DNA from: Mesorhizobium sp. B4-1-4
GTDB taxonomy: Bacteria > Pseudomonadota > Alphaproteobacteria > Rhizobiales > Rhizobiaceae
Direction of reading: 5' to 3'
Length of the DNA: 64,000 bases
Assembly: GCF_006439395.2 (NCBI RefSeq)
Contig: NZ_CP083950.1
Coordinates: 2,542,001-2,606,000 of the forward strand
Positions 1-7,252 of this stretch are shown here, piece by piece. Every line of letters starts with the position of its first letter. The first letter of the stretch is position 1. Position numbers and translations under genes: made by a program. The notes below the pieces were generated by a model. It did no database searches and was not told the origin of the DNA. It saw only the letters and a program-made list of their open reading frames with translations.

Positions 1-930
1 GGGGCCGGTCATGAAGGCGTCGTGGATTTCCTTCTTCACGAACACCGCGCCCATCGGGATGACGCCGTTGGAGACACCCTTGGCGGTGGTCATGATATCG
101 GGCGTGACGCCGAAATAATCGGCGCCGAACGGCGCCCCGAGACGGCCGAAACCGGTGATGACCTCGTCGAAGATCAACAGGATGCCGTGCTTGGTACAAA
201 TTTCGCGAAGCTTCTGCAGATAGCCCTTGGGCGGCAGGATGACGCCGGTGGAACCAGCGACCGGCTCGACGATGACGGCGGCAATGGTCGAGGCGTCATG
301 CAGGGCAACGATGCGCTCCAACTCGTTGGCGAGCTCCGCGCCATATTCCGGCACGCCTTTGGAGAAGGCGTTCTTCTCAGGCAGATGCGTATGCGGCATG
401 TGGTCGACGCCGCCAAGCAACGTGCCGAACATCTTGCGATTGCTGACGATGCCGCCGACCGAGATGCCGCCGAAATTCACACCGTGATAGCCGCGCTCGC
501 GGCCGATCAGACGGGTGCGCGAGCCCTCGCCCTTTACGCGGTGATAGGCGATCGCCATCTTCAGCGCCGTCTCGACGGATTCCGAACCGGAATTGGTGAA
601 GAACACATGGTCCATGCCCTTGGGCGCGATGTCGATCAGGCGGTTCGCCAGTTCGAACACGATCGGATGGCCCATCTGGAAGGCCGGCGCGTAGTCGAGC
701 TCGGCGGCCTGGTGCTGGATCGCCTCGGTGATCTTCGGACGGCAGTGGCCGGCATTGACACACCAGAGGCCGGCGGTGCCGTCCAGCACCTTGCGGCCAT
801 CGCTGGTCGTGTAATGCATATCCTTGGCGGACACGAACATGCGTGGCGCCTGCTTGAACTGCCGGTTTGCCGTGAACGGCATCCAGAATGCGCTGAGATC
901 GTTCGGCGTGACTTTCAGCCGGTTGGACAT
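1..930 (-). CDS. omega-amino acid:pyruvate aminotransferase (class III), 3' end beyond window
   Basis: This is a PLP-dependent class III aminotransferase. It most likely moves the amino group of beta-alanine or 3-aminoisobutyrate to pyruvate, the last step of reductive pyrimidine breakdown. I see 310 codons open to the left edge, where homologues are about 440 residues long, so the C-terminus is missing. The N-terminus reads MSNRLKVTPNDLSAFWMPFT. The motif FFTNSGSESVETALKMA binds cofactor, IFDEVITGFGR carries the PLP aspartate, and TTAKGVSNGVIPMG carries the Schiff-base lysine at residue 284. The ATG at 930 is the first start in frame with the conserved N-terminus. It is divergent from the RutR-like regulator, with a RutR-type site about 80 bp upstream. 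The class is certain; the beta-alanine substrate is inferred from the preTA context, and other omega-amines or GABA are possible. Confidence 0.93.
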   Translation of the reverse strand, partial: MSNRLKVTPNDLSAFWMPFTANRQFKQAPRMFVSAKDMHYTTSDGRKVLDGTAGLWCVNAGHCRPKITEAIQHQAAELDYAPAFQMGHPIVFELANRLIDIAPKGMDHVFFTNSGSESVETALKMAIAYHRVKGEGSRTRLIGRERGYHGVNFGGISVGGIVSNRKMFGTLLGGVDHMPHTHLPEKNAFSKGVPEYGAELANELERIVALHDASTIAAVIVEPVAGSTGVILPPKGYLQKLREICTKHGILLIFDEVITGFGRLGAPFGADYFGVTPDIMTTAKGVSNGVIPMGAVFVKKEIHDAFMTGP

Positions 931-1008
931 GACCAAGACTTCCCCTTGTAACCTGTTTCGGTGCGTCCAACGCTTGGTCTTTGCCGCGCTTTCATGCTAC
1001 GCAAATTT

Positions 1009-1024
1009 TTGACCGATTGGACAA
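1009..1024. promoter_or_regulatory. RutR-type operator upstream of the aminotransferase
   Basis: The 16 bases TTGACCGATTGGACAA form an imperfect palindrome. They match the E. coli RutR consensus TTGACCANNTGGTCAA at 12 of 14 defined positions. The site lies 79 bp upstream of the aminotransferase ATG and 134 bp upstream of the regulator start, so it could control both divergent genes. A site matching equally well lies upstream of preT at 7031-7046. Confidence 0.68.
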
Positions 1025-1107
1025 ACGTTAGCACCGCCCTGTCGGCGGTCAAGGGATTACTAGCGGAAATGCGGCTCCTGAAGTGCGTTCCACAGGCTGG
1101 GGAAAAA

Positions 1108-1130
1108 CTGGTCCAGAGAATTGGTCCAGA
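1108..1130. promoter_or_regulatory. direct repeat of TGGTCCAGA, possible second regulator site
   Basis: TGGTCCAGA occurs at 1109-1117 and again at 1122-1130, a 13-bp period, and CTGGTCCAG at 1108-1116 is itself an odd palindrome. The copies resemble the right half (TGGTCAA) of the RutR consensus. They lie 28-50 bp before the start of the TetR gene, where autoregulation would be expected. Function is inferred from position and half-site similarity only. Confidence 0.4.
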
Positions 1131-1157
1131 TAGACGTCAACACGGGGGTCCGCAACG

Positions 1158-1793
1158 GTGAACACCGGCACGGAAGCCCCACGCCGCACCCGCATTCAGC
1201 AGGAAAAGCGCGAACTGATCCTGGAGGCGGCGCTCGAGGTGTTCTCCACCAACGGCTTCCGCGGCTCGACCATCGACCAGATCGCCGAAGCCGCCGGCAT
1301 GTCGAAGCCCAACTTGCTCTATTATTTCCGCCGCAAGGAAGATATTCACGAGACTTTGATGCAGCGCCTGCTCGACACCTGGCTGGCGCCGCTCCGGGAA
1401 CTCGATGACATCGGCGATCCCATGACCGAATTGCGCAGCTACATCAGGCGCAAGCTCAAAATGGCGCGAGATTTTCCCCGCGAAAGCCGGCTGTTCGCCA
1501 ATGAAATCCTGCAAGGCGCGCCGCGCATCATGCCGCTCTTGGCCGGCGAGTTGAAGACACTGGTCGACGAGAAGGCCGCCGTCATCAAAGGCTGGATGCG
1601 TGCCGGCAAGATCGCCCGGACCGACCCTTGGCATCTGATCTTCTCGATCTGGGCGACCACGCAGCACTATGCCGATTTCGACGTCCAGGTCCGCGCCGTA
1701 CTGGGGCCGAACCGCGGCGGCGACGGCCGCTTCGAGGACGCGGCGCGCTTTCTGGAACAGTTGTTCCTCGATGGGCTGAAGCCAAAAGGCTAG
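1158..1793 (+). CDS. rutR: TetR-family regulator, RutR-like (pyrimidine utilisation)
   Basis: This 211-residue TetR-type DNA-binding repressor is the same size as E. coli RutR (212 residues), which responds to uracil and thymine. Residues about 15-65 form the HTH domain, with STIDQIAEAAGMSKPNLLYY as the helix-turn-helix and the YYFRRKEDI segment typical of the family. The C-terminal part (WMRAGKIARTDPWHLIFSIW, then TTQHYADFDVQ) resembles the RutR ligand domain. The start is a GTG at 1158. It is divergent from the aminotransferase and about 2.5 kb from preTA, and RutR-type sites lie upstream of both. The family is certain; RutR identity rests on sequence resemblance plus the operators and context. 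Confidence 0.8.
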   Translation: MNTGTEAPRRTRIQQEKRELILEAALEVFSTNGFRGSTIDQIAEAAGMSKPNLLYYFRRKEDIHETLMQRLLDTWLAPLRELDDIGDPMTELRSYIRRKLKMARDFPRESRLFANEILQGAPRIMPLLAGELKTLVDEKAAVIKGWMRAGKIARTDPWHLIFSIWATTQHYADFDVQVRAVLGPNRGGDGRFEDAARFLEQLFLDGLKPKG

Positions 1794-1853
1794 CGTCTCA
1801 TCAGAACGGCCTAGCAGACGAGACCAACTCACCAGTCACCGACTTACCAGTGA

Positions 1854-1891
1854 TTTGGTTGTTACCGACCGTTTTGGTTGTTACCGACCGT
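1854..1891. repeat. exact 19-bp tandem duplication
   Basis: TTTGGTTGTTACCGACCGT occurs twice back to back, at 1854-1872 and 1873-1891, with no mismatch. It begins 61 bp after the rutR-like stop codon. No gene is visible in it. It may be a replication-slippage product or paired protein-binding sites. Confidence 0.85.
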
Positions 1892-1922
1892 AAGGATTGG
1901 CCGGGGCATCCATCATTTCGTC

Positions 1923-1969
1923 ATCCACGGGCGGAGCAAGGAGCGAAGCGGACGCGGAGACCCGTGGAT
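1923..1969. repeat. intergenic palindromic repeat with ATCCACGGG / CCCGTGGAT arms
   Basis: There are 9-bp perfect inverted arms at 1923-1931 and 1961-1969. The loop is purine-rich (GCGGAGCAAGGAGCGAAGCG and onward). I recognise this loop-and-arm design from rhizobial intergenic regions, where it is repeated many times per genome. It could fold at the end of the rutR transcript, but no U-tract follows. Confidence 0.6.
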
Positions 1970-2064
1970 CCTGTGTGTTTGTTCAGTGCTATGATCAAAG
2001 TGGGAAGGAGGCTGAGAGGATCCTGGTCGTCCTTTGACGGATAGGCCGCGGCACTGCGGCGGGA

Positions 2065-2559
2065 TCAGTTGGAGATCAGGCCGGGCCAGAAGGCGAACAG
2101 CAGCAGCCCAGCGACGATTGCGTAACCGACCGCGAGGTGGACTGCTTTCATGACGGGGCGGCCCATCTCCCGGGCTCGCTTAGGGTGCAGAGGATCGTAG
2201 ATGACGTCGACCGCGGCACCGATAGACCGTGTCCTGCCATTAACCGGCAGATAGGATTCGAAACGCCAGGTTCGTCCGGAGCGATCGGCGAATTCTATGA
2301 TCGGGTTGTCCGAATATTCGCCAGACTTATCGATGTCCACCACCGTGCCGGTGGCAAAGATGCCGCGCCGCTTGAGGACAAAACCGCCATAGCTCTGCAC
2401 GCCGATGGGCGCCAGGAAGAAGACGCCGCACAGGAAGCACCAGATCTGTAAGTCGCTTGGATGCCAGCCAACGGCTTCCGCGATCACGCGGAACGGAAAC
2501 AGCGCCTGATGGAAGACCTCCGAAATGCGTGCCCAGAATGCGGTCCAGCCTTGCTCCAT
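2065..2559 (-). CDS. DUF3592 membrane protein
   Basis: This 164-residue inner-membrane protein has a hydrophobic segment at about residues 38-62 (IWCFLCGVFFLAPIGVQSYG) and another near the C-terminus (AIVAGLLLFAFWPGLI). Between them lies a soluble beta-rich part (ATGTVVDIDKSGEYSDNPII, then YLPVNGRTRSIGAAVDVIYD and DPLHPKRAR). The pattern of a TM helix, a GTV...D strand region, the V.VIYDP..P..A motif and a second TM helix is that of DUF3592, whose function is unknown. It is a lone gene between rutR and the AhpD-like gene with no clear link to pyrimidine metabolism. Confidence 0.78.
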   Translation of the reverse strand: MEQGWTAFWARISEVFHQALFPFRVIAEAVGWHPSDLQIWCFLCGVFFLAPIGVQSYGGFVLKRRGIFATGTVVDIDKSGEYSDNPIIEFADRSGRTWRFESYLPVNGRTRSIGAAVDVIYDPLHPKRAREMGRPVMKAVHLAVGYAIVAGLLLFAFWPGLISN

Positions 2560-2786
2560 GCCCGCTCCACTCGTGAACCCGCGATTTTCATACAGGATAA
2601 TCGCGACCGAGCGATTAACACGGGGCGGCGTCGATTGCGCCGAGTTCCCCGGCCCGCTCGGAAGTATTGCCTATGAAGCGTCAGGCCCGCTCAGCGTGAC
2701 ATTGAAGCCGCTTATGTGCTGCCCGGTGTCAGGGCCTTGATGGTCCCCCAGAAATCGGCTGCATCGACCGCTTCCTTCAAACAGCT

Positions 2787-2814
2787 GGAGCGCCGCCCGC
2801 CTTGGCGGCGCTCC
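2787..2814 (-). terminator. hairpin downstream of the AhpD-like gene
   Basis: The 10-bp perfect stem GGAGCGCCGC / GCGGCGCTCC has an 8-nt loop. It starts 16 nt after the stop codon of the carboxymuconolactone-decarboxylase-family gene. On the minus strand it is followed by AGCTGTTTGAAG, not a clean U-tract, so termination efficiency is uncertain. Confidence 0.5.
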
Positions 2815-2829
2815 TGGGCAATCGGGCAA

Positions 2830-3288
2830 TCAGGCCGCCTTGGCGGCCGGCATCGGATGAATGGCGTGGAACGGAATGCAAAGCCTGTTCCAGGTGTTGA
2901 TCATGCCGAGCGCGACCGACAGCTTGACCAGTTCCTCTTCCGAGAAATGCTCGAGGGTCCTGGCATAGAGTTCGTCCGAAACACCATTGTTGGCGATCAG
3001 CGTCACCGCCTCGGTCCAGGCCAGCGCGGCGCGTTCACGCTCGGAAAACAGCGGCGATTCCTTCCAGGCCGCGACCAGATAGAGCCGCTGCTCGGTCTCG
3101 CCATCGCGGCGAGCCTCGCGGCTGTGCATCTCGACGCAGAACGAGCAGCCATTGATCTGCGAGGCTCTGAGCTTGATCAGGTGCAGCAGGCTCACCTCCA
3201 ACCCGCATTCGTCGACCGCCTTGTTGAGCGCCATCACCGCCTTCATGACCTCCGGCGCCTTGGCGAAGAACTGTATCCTCTGTTTCAT
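2830..3288 (-). CDS. carboxymuconolactone decarboxylase / AhpD-family protein
   Basis: This 152-residue protein of the AhpD/CMD fold probably has thiol-dependent peroxidase or reductase activity. The family signature is complete: QINGCSFCVEMHSREAR at about residues 45-61 holds the redox-active CxxC pair and the downstream histidine. Further segments (RLYLVAAWKESPLFSERERAA and LVKLSVALGMINTWNRL) match the CMD domain. The start at 3288 gives the usual length for single-domain members. It follows the Rrf2 gene by 28 bp on the same strand, so the two are probably one transcript, which suggests control by a redox or nitrosative signal. The physiological substrate is unknown. Confidence 0.9.
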   Translation of the reverse strand: MKQRIQFFAKAPEVMKAVMALNKAVDECGLEVSLLHLIKLRASQINGCSFCVEMHSREARRDGETEQRLYLVAAWKESPLFSERERAALAWTEAVTLIANNGVSDELYARTLEHFSEEELVKLSVALGMINTWNRLCIPFHAIHPMPAAKAA

Positions 3289-3316
3289 CGTGTTGTCCTT
3301 TCACATCGATTGGGTT

Positions 3317-3835
3317 TTAGATTTGCTTGATGGAACCGGATTTCTGCGGCCGCTGGTGGCGCTCAACGAAAGCGCAGCTCGCTGCAATCGACCGGGGATC
3401 GCCTTCCTCGGCGAAATTGGCCACGACGTCGGACAGCTTGGTCTCGGCAAGCGCGGCCCGATAGGCCCTCTCCGCCTTCAGCATCGCGGCGTTGATGCCG
3501 CAGGGTTTGACATAGGCCGAGGCATCCAGCTTGACCGGACCATTGCGGCGGATTTCGCCGCAGCGGAAAGCCGGCTCGCGCCCTTCGACCGCCAGCACGA
3601 TATCAAGCAGGGTGATGCGTTCAGCCGGCCGCGCCAGCCGGTAGCCGCCGGTTGGCCCAGGCACCGATTCCAGGATGCCGGATGAAGTCAGCATGTTGAG
3701 ATGCTTCAGGAGATAACTCGGTGAAAGGCCAAAGGATTCCGCCAGCGCGGCGCCTGGAATGGTGCTGTTGCCTTCGACGCTCGCCAGCGTGGCCGCGCAG
3801 TGGATGGCCGCTTCAACGCCCTCGCCAAGCTTCAT
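3317..3835 (-). CDS. Rrf2-family transcriptional regulator
   Basis: This 172-residue winged-helix regulator has Rrf2 hallmarks: MKLGEGVEAAIHCAATLAS at the N-terminus, AESFGLSPSYLLKHLNMLTS as recognition helices and the wing SVPGPTGGYRLARP. Cysteines occur at CGEIRRNG and KPCGINAAML. The three-cysteine cluster of IscR is not clearly present, so I cannot say whether it binds an Fe-S cluster or senses redox through thiols. It is first in a two-gene unit with the AhpD-like gene. A direct repeat immediately upstream (3852-3877) is the likely operator, implying autoregulation. Confidence 0.9.
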   Translation of the reverse strand: MKLGEGVEAAIHCAATLASVEGNSTIPGAALAESFGLSPSYLLKHLNMLTSSGILESVPGPTGGYRLARPAERITLLDIVLAVEGREPAFRCGEIRRNGPVKLDASAYVKPCGINAAMLKAERAYRAALAETKLSDVVANFAEEGDPRSIAASCAFVERHQRPQKSGSIKQI

Positions 3836-3851
3836 GATGCCGATCTCCTAT

Positions 3852-3877
3852 TCATGGATATAATTTATCATGGATAT
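3852..3877. promoter_or_regulatory. direct repeat TCATGGATAT, candidate Rrf2 operator
   Basis: TCATGGATAT is repeated exactly at 3852-3861 and 3868-3877, with 16 bp between starts. The AT-rich block lies 16-42 bp upstream of the Rrf2 start codon, against a GC-rich background. The position overlaps where the promoter should be. No other candidate operator is visible before this two-gene unit. Confidence 0.5.
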
Positions 3878-3975
3878 GCCTTATCTGCAATAGGCCGATA
3901 GGTAGCGTTATGAGAGAAGGTTTTCTCGGAGAAAGGACCTGTTTTCGAGCCCAGACGCCACTCCAATTCGGCGCT

Positions 3976-4215
3976 GGCGCTGCCCCTCACCTGCTTGCCG
4001 GCACCCCTCTCCCCGTATAGTGACGGGGAGAGGGGTGCCGTCGTGAGAGCTTTCGCCAATCTCCGACGTTGAGGAAAAGGAGCCGGCGTCGCGGCCAGCC
4101 CTTTCTCCCCGTCTCTATACGGGGAGTTGAGAAGTGGGCCGCGCAGCGGACGAAAAGCCAATTGCTTGGCTTTTCGAACGACGAACGTCCGGCAGGACAA
4201 TGAGGGGGCAGCGCC
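3976..4215. repeat. nested palindromic intergenic element, copy A
   Basis: This is a 240-bp element bounded by inverted arms GGCGCTGCCCCTCA (left) and TGAGGGGGCAGCGCC (right, one extra G). Inside the left arm is the hairpin CTCTCCCCGT ATAGTG ACGGGGAGAG (4007-4032). Inside the right arm is a matching CTCCCCGTCTCTATACGGGGAG hairpin, split here only by the loop. The central part contains TTTCGCCAATC. Copies with the same plan occur at 34788-34968 and 56173-56353, and a related one at 11723-11873. It fills most of the gap between the Rrf2 gene and preA. No ORF inside looks real. Confidence 0.85.
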
Positions 4216-4238
4216 AACCCACAAATTGAAGCATTACG

Positions 4239-4266
4239 AAAATCGCCCCGTGCAAAGACGGGGCGA
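4239..4266 (-). terminator. Rho-independent terminator of preTA
   Basis: Read on the minus strand, this is the 9-bp perfect stem TCGCCCCGT / ACGGGGCGA with a 6-nt loop, followed at once by TTTTC. It lies 32 nt beyond the preA stop codon and is in the right orientation to end the preT-preA transcript. Confidence 0.85.
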
Positions 4267-4297
4267 CTGACTCAACCGACGTTACGACCAGCAGCCG

Positions 4298-5611
4298 CTA
4301 CTCCGCTGCCACCTTGGCCATCGGGTTGTTCGGGTGTGTGGTCCAGTTGGCGTAGACCGGCGACACCGGCTTGCCGGTGCGTTGGTCCATCGCGCCGGCT
4401 GCCAGCGGCTCCATGGTGATGCAGTTGTCGACCGGACAGACGTTGACGCAGAGATTGCAGCCGACGCATTCGGCCTCGATCACCTCGAAATGCCTGACGC
4501 CGTTGACCATGCTGGTGATCGCCTGGTGCGAGGTGTCCTCGCAGGCGATGTGGCAGCGACCGCATTTGATGCAGGCATCCTGGTCGATATGCGCCTTGGC
4601 GACATAGTTGAGGTTGAGATATTGCCAGTCGGTGACGTTGGGCGTGGCGCGGCCAATAATGTCGTCGAGCGAGCGGTGACCCTTCTCGTCCATCCAGTTT
4701 TCGAGACCGGCGATCATCTCCTGGACGATCTTGAAACCGTAGGTCATCGCCGCCGTGCACACCTGCACATTGCCGGCGCCGAGCGCCATGAATTCGGCGG
4801 CGTCCCGCCAGGTGGTGATGCCGCCGATGCCCGAGATCGGCAGGCCGCGTGTTTCGGGATCGCGCGCGATTTCGGCCACCATGTTCATGGCGATCGGCTT
4901 AACCGCCGGACCGCAATAGCCGCCATGCGAACCCTTGCCGTCGATGGTCGGCATCGGCGCGAAATTGTCGAGGTCGACACCGGTGATCGAATTGATGGTG
5001 TTGATCAGCGACACCGCGTCGGTGCCGCCGGCATGTGCTGCCCGCGCCGGCTTGCGGATGTCGGTGATGTTGGGCGTCAGCTTGGTGATGACCGGCATGC
5101 GCGTGTACTGCTTGCACCAGCGCACCACCATTTCGATATATTCCGGCACCTGGCCGACGGCCGCGCCCATACCGCGCTCCGACATGCCATGCGGGCAGCC
5201 GAAATTGAGCTCGATGCCGTCGGCGCCGGTCTCTTCGACCAGCGGCAGGATGGACTTCCAGCTTTCCTCGACGCAAGGCACCATGATCGAAGCGATGAGC
5301 GCGCGATCGGGCCAATCCATCTTGACCTGCTTCATCTCGCGCAGATTGGTCTGCAGGTCGCGGTCGGTGATCAGTTCGATATTGTTGAGGCCGAGGAGAC
5401 GGCGGTCTGCACCCCAGATCGCGCCGTAGCGCGGGCCGTTGACGTTGACGACGGGCGGACCTTCCTCGCCCAGCGTCTTCCAGACGACACCGCCCCAGCC
5501 GGCCTTGAAGGCGCGGATGACATTATAGGCCTTGTCAGTCGGCGGCGCCGAGGCCAGCCAGAACGGATTGGGCGATTTGATGCCGACGAAATTATTACGG
5601 ATGTCTGCCAT
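4298..5611 (-). CDS. preA: NAD-dependent dihydropyrimidine dehydrogenase subunit PreA
   Basis: This is the catalytic subunit that reduces uracil and thymine to their 5,6-dihydro forms with electrons passed from PreT. Its 437 residues begin MADIRNNFVGIKSPNPFWLA. An FMN TIM-barrel like that of dihydroorotate dehydrogenase covers residues about 1-320 (ELNFGCPHGMSERGMGAAVG contains the active-site cysteine loop; ISGIGGITTWRDAAEFM binds FMN phosphate). A C-terminal ferredoxin domain holds two 4Fe-4S motifs, CIKCGRCHIAC and CVGCNLCVNVCPVDNC. I chose the ATG at 5611 because GGGAGG lies 8 nt before it. A GTG at 5617 would overlap the preT stop by 4 bp but leaves only 2 nt after the Shine-Dalgarno sequence. 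It is translationally coupled to preT and ends at a clear terminator. Confidence 0.96.
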   Translation of the reverse strand: MADIRNNFVGIKSPNPFWLASAPPTDKAYNVIRAFKAGWGGVVWKTLGEEGPPVVNVNGPRYGAIWGADRRLLGLNNIELITDRDLQTNLREMKQVKMDWPDRALIASIMVPCVEESWKSILPLVEETGADGIELNFGCPHGMSERGMGAAVGQVPEYIEMVVRWCKQYTRMPVITKLTPNITDIRKPARAAHAGGTDAVSLINTINSITGVDLDNFAPMPTIDGKGSHGGYCGPAVKPIAMNMVAEIARDPETRGLPISGIGGITTWRDAAEFMALGAGNVQVCTAAMTYGFKIVQEMIAGLENWMDEKGHRSLDDIIGRATPNVTDWQYLNLNYVAKAHIDQDACIKCGRCHIACEDTSHQAITSMVNGVRHFEVIEAECVGCNLCVNVCPVDNCITMEPLAAGAMDQRTGKPVSPVYANWTTHPNNPMAKVAAE

Positions 5612-5613
5612 GC

Positions 5614-6978
5614 TCACGCCCTCCCGTTAAAGGTCAGTGCCCGGTGGATGGACTCGGCCGCATCGCGCCCTTGCGCCACGGCCGAGACGGTCAGGTCGTC
5701 ACCACCAAAAATACAGTCGCCGCCGGCCCAGACCTTGGCGAGCGAGGTGCGCCCTTCCGCATCGACCTTGATGCGGCCGGCTTCGAGTTCGATCAATTCT
5801 CCGCTGCCGTTGAGGGCGGCCGGGACAAAGCTCTGGCCGATGGCCTTGAACACCTGGTCGGCGACGAGCGTCAGCGTCTCGCCGGTGCCGACGAGCCTGT
5901 CGCCCTTGAGCGCGGTGTATTCGAGTTCGATTGCCGACACCTTGCCGCCGTCAGCGACAACCCGCTTCGGCTGCAACCAGTGGCGGATGGTGACGCCGTT
6001 CGCGGCCGCCAGATCCTGTTCGAATTCGGAGGCGTTCATGTGCTCCTGGCCGCGCCGGTAGCAGATGGTCACCTCTTCCGCGCCAAGCAGCTTCGATTGC
6101 ACGGCGGCGTCGATCGCCGTCATGCCGCCGCCGATGACTACGACGCGGCGACCAACCGGCAGGCCCGAGAGATCGCTAGCCTGCCGCAGTTCGGCGATGA
6201 ACTCCACCGCATTGGTGACGCCGGAGGCATCCTCGCCATCGGCCCGCAGCGCGTTGACGCTGCCAAGCCCCATGCCGAGGAACACCGCGTCATAATTGCG
6301 GATCAGGTCGGAGAGCTGGTAATCGCGGCCCAGCGCCTTGCCGTTCTGGATGTCGATGCCGCCGATCGCGGTGACGTAGTCGACCTCGGCCTGCGCGAAA
6401 TTGTCGACGCTCTTGTAGGCGGCGATGCCGTATTCGTTGAGGCCGCCGGCTTTCGGGCGCGCCTCCAGGATGGTCACGTCATGGCCATGGCGGGCGAGCC
6501 GGTGCGCGGCGGCTAGACCGGCTGGGCCGGCGCCGACCACGGCGACCGTCTTCCCCGTCGCCGCTGTGCGCGGATAAAATTGCTTGTTCTCGCCCATCGC
6601 GATATCGGTGGCGTAGCGCTGCAGCCGGCCGATCTGCACCGGCTTGCCTTCCGCCACTTCGCGAACGCATACTTCCTCGCACAGCGTCTCGGTCGGGCAG
6701 ACGCGGGCGCACATGCCGCCAAGAATGTTCTGGTCGAAGATGGTCTTGGCCGACCCGATCGGGTTGCCGGTCGATATCTGGCGGATGAACAGCGGGATAT
6801 CGATCGAGGTCGGGCATGCATTCATGCACGGCGCGTCGTAGCAGAAATAGCAGCGGTCGGATTCGACCAGCGCCTCGTGGTGATCGAGCGGCGGATGCAG
6901 GTCGGAAAAATTGTCCGCATACTGATCGGGCGAAAGTCGTCCGCCGGCAATGCCTTCCTTGAACTGGCCTTCTGGCAT
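5614..6978 (-). CDS. preT: dihydropyrimidine dehydrogenase subunit PreT (NAD/FAD oxidoreductase)
   Basis: This is the electron-input subunit of the PreTA complex and resembles the small chain of glutamate synthase. Its 454 residues start MPEGQFKEGIAGGRLSPDQY. N-terminal cysteine motifs CYFCYDAPCMNACPTSID and MCARVCPTETLCEEVC bind 4Fe-4S clusters. VAVVGAGPAGLAAAHRLA is the FAD-binding Rossmann motif and VVVIGGGMTAIDAAVQ the NAD-binding one. The C-terminal part has VWAGGDCIFGGDDLTVSAVA, where flavin-linked disulfide oxidoreductases contact FAD. The ATG at 6978 has GGGGA 7 nt upstream; an in-frame start at 7020 lies too close to the operator. It is the first gene of the preTA unit. A RutR-type operator lies 53 bp upstream. 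Confidence 0.96.
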   Translation of the reverse strand: MPEGQFKEGIAGGRLSPDQYADNFSDLHPPLDHHEALVESDRCYFCYDAPCMNACPTSIDIPLFIRQISTGNPIGSAKTIFDQNILGGMCARVCPTETLCEEVCVREVAEGKPVQIGRLQRYATDIAMGENKQFYPRTAATGKTVAVVGAGPAGLAAAHRLARHGHDVTILEARPKAGGLNEYGIAAYKSVDNFAQAEVDYVTAIGGIDIQNGKALGRDYQLSDLIRNYDAVFLGMGLGSVNALRADGEDASGVTNAVEFIAELRQASDLSGLPVGRRVVVIGGGMTAIDAAVQSKLLGAEEVTICYRRGQEHMNASEFEQDLAAANGVTIRHWLQPKRVVADGGKVSAIELEYTALKGDRLVGTGETLTLVADQVFKAIGQSFVPAALNGSGELIELEAGRIKVDAEGRTSLAKVWAGGDCIFGGDDLTVSAVAQGRDAAESIHRALTFNGRA

Positions 6979-7030
6979 TTTCAGTTCCCCATGGTTTTTC
7001 GTTTTGGGGAAGGCTAGCACGTTTTATTTT

Positions 7031-7046
7031 TTTATCAATTGGTCAA
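7031..7046. promoter_or_regulatory. RutR-type operator upstream of preT
   Basis: TTTATCAATTGGTCAA matches TTGACCANNTGGTCAA at 12 of 14 defined positions, with a perfect right half. It lies 53 bp before the preT start and is flanked by an AT-rich promoter-like stretch. Together with 1009-1024 it defines a small local regulon. Confidence 0.68.
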
Positions 7047-7078
7047 TTTTCTGGGTAAGTCGCTGAAAAACTTCGATA

Positions 7079-7105
7079 ATAACATGACTTATTTACTCAT
7101 GTTAT
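7079..7105. promoter_or_regulatory. inverted repeat ATAACATGA / TCATGTTAT
   Basis: The 9-bp perfect arms are separated by 9 bp of AT-rich DNA. The repeat sits in the divergent region between preT and the VOC-protein gene, 100 bp before the preT ATG and 148 bp before the VOC ATG. It is outside the RutR-like site. The arm spacing suits a dimeric regulator bound on one face of the helix, but I cannot name it. Confidence 0.45.
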
Positions 7106-7252
7106 CGGCTGAAATCGGGCGATCCGTAGCATCGCGGACGAAACACCTTACTCAACGGCCTATCTTTGCGCAAAGTTGTCGGATTTCCGTCTCGAAGATC
7201 GTCCTATGATGGATCGAAACACGATCGACGCACAAAGGTGAGGAGACCGACA

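Noticed and set aside
4334..6061. A 575-residue frame on the plus strand opposite preA and preT
   Set aside because: It is a shadow frame; PreA and PreT account fully for both genes.
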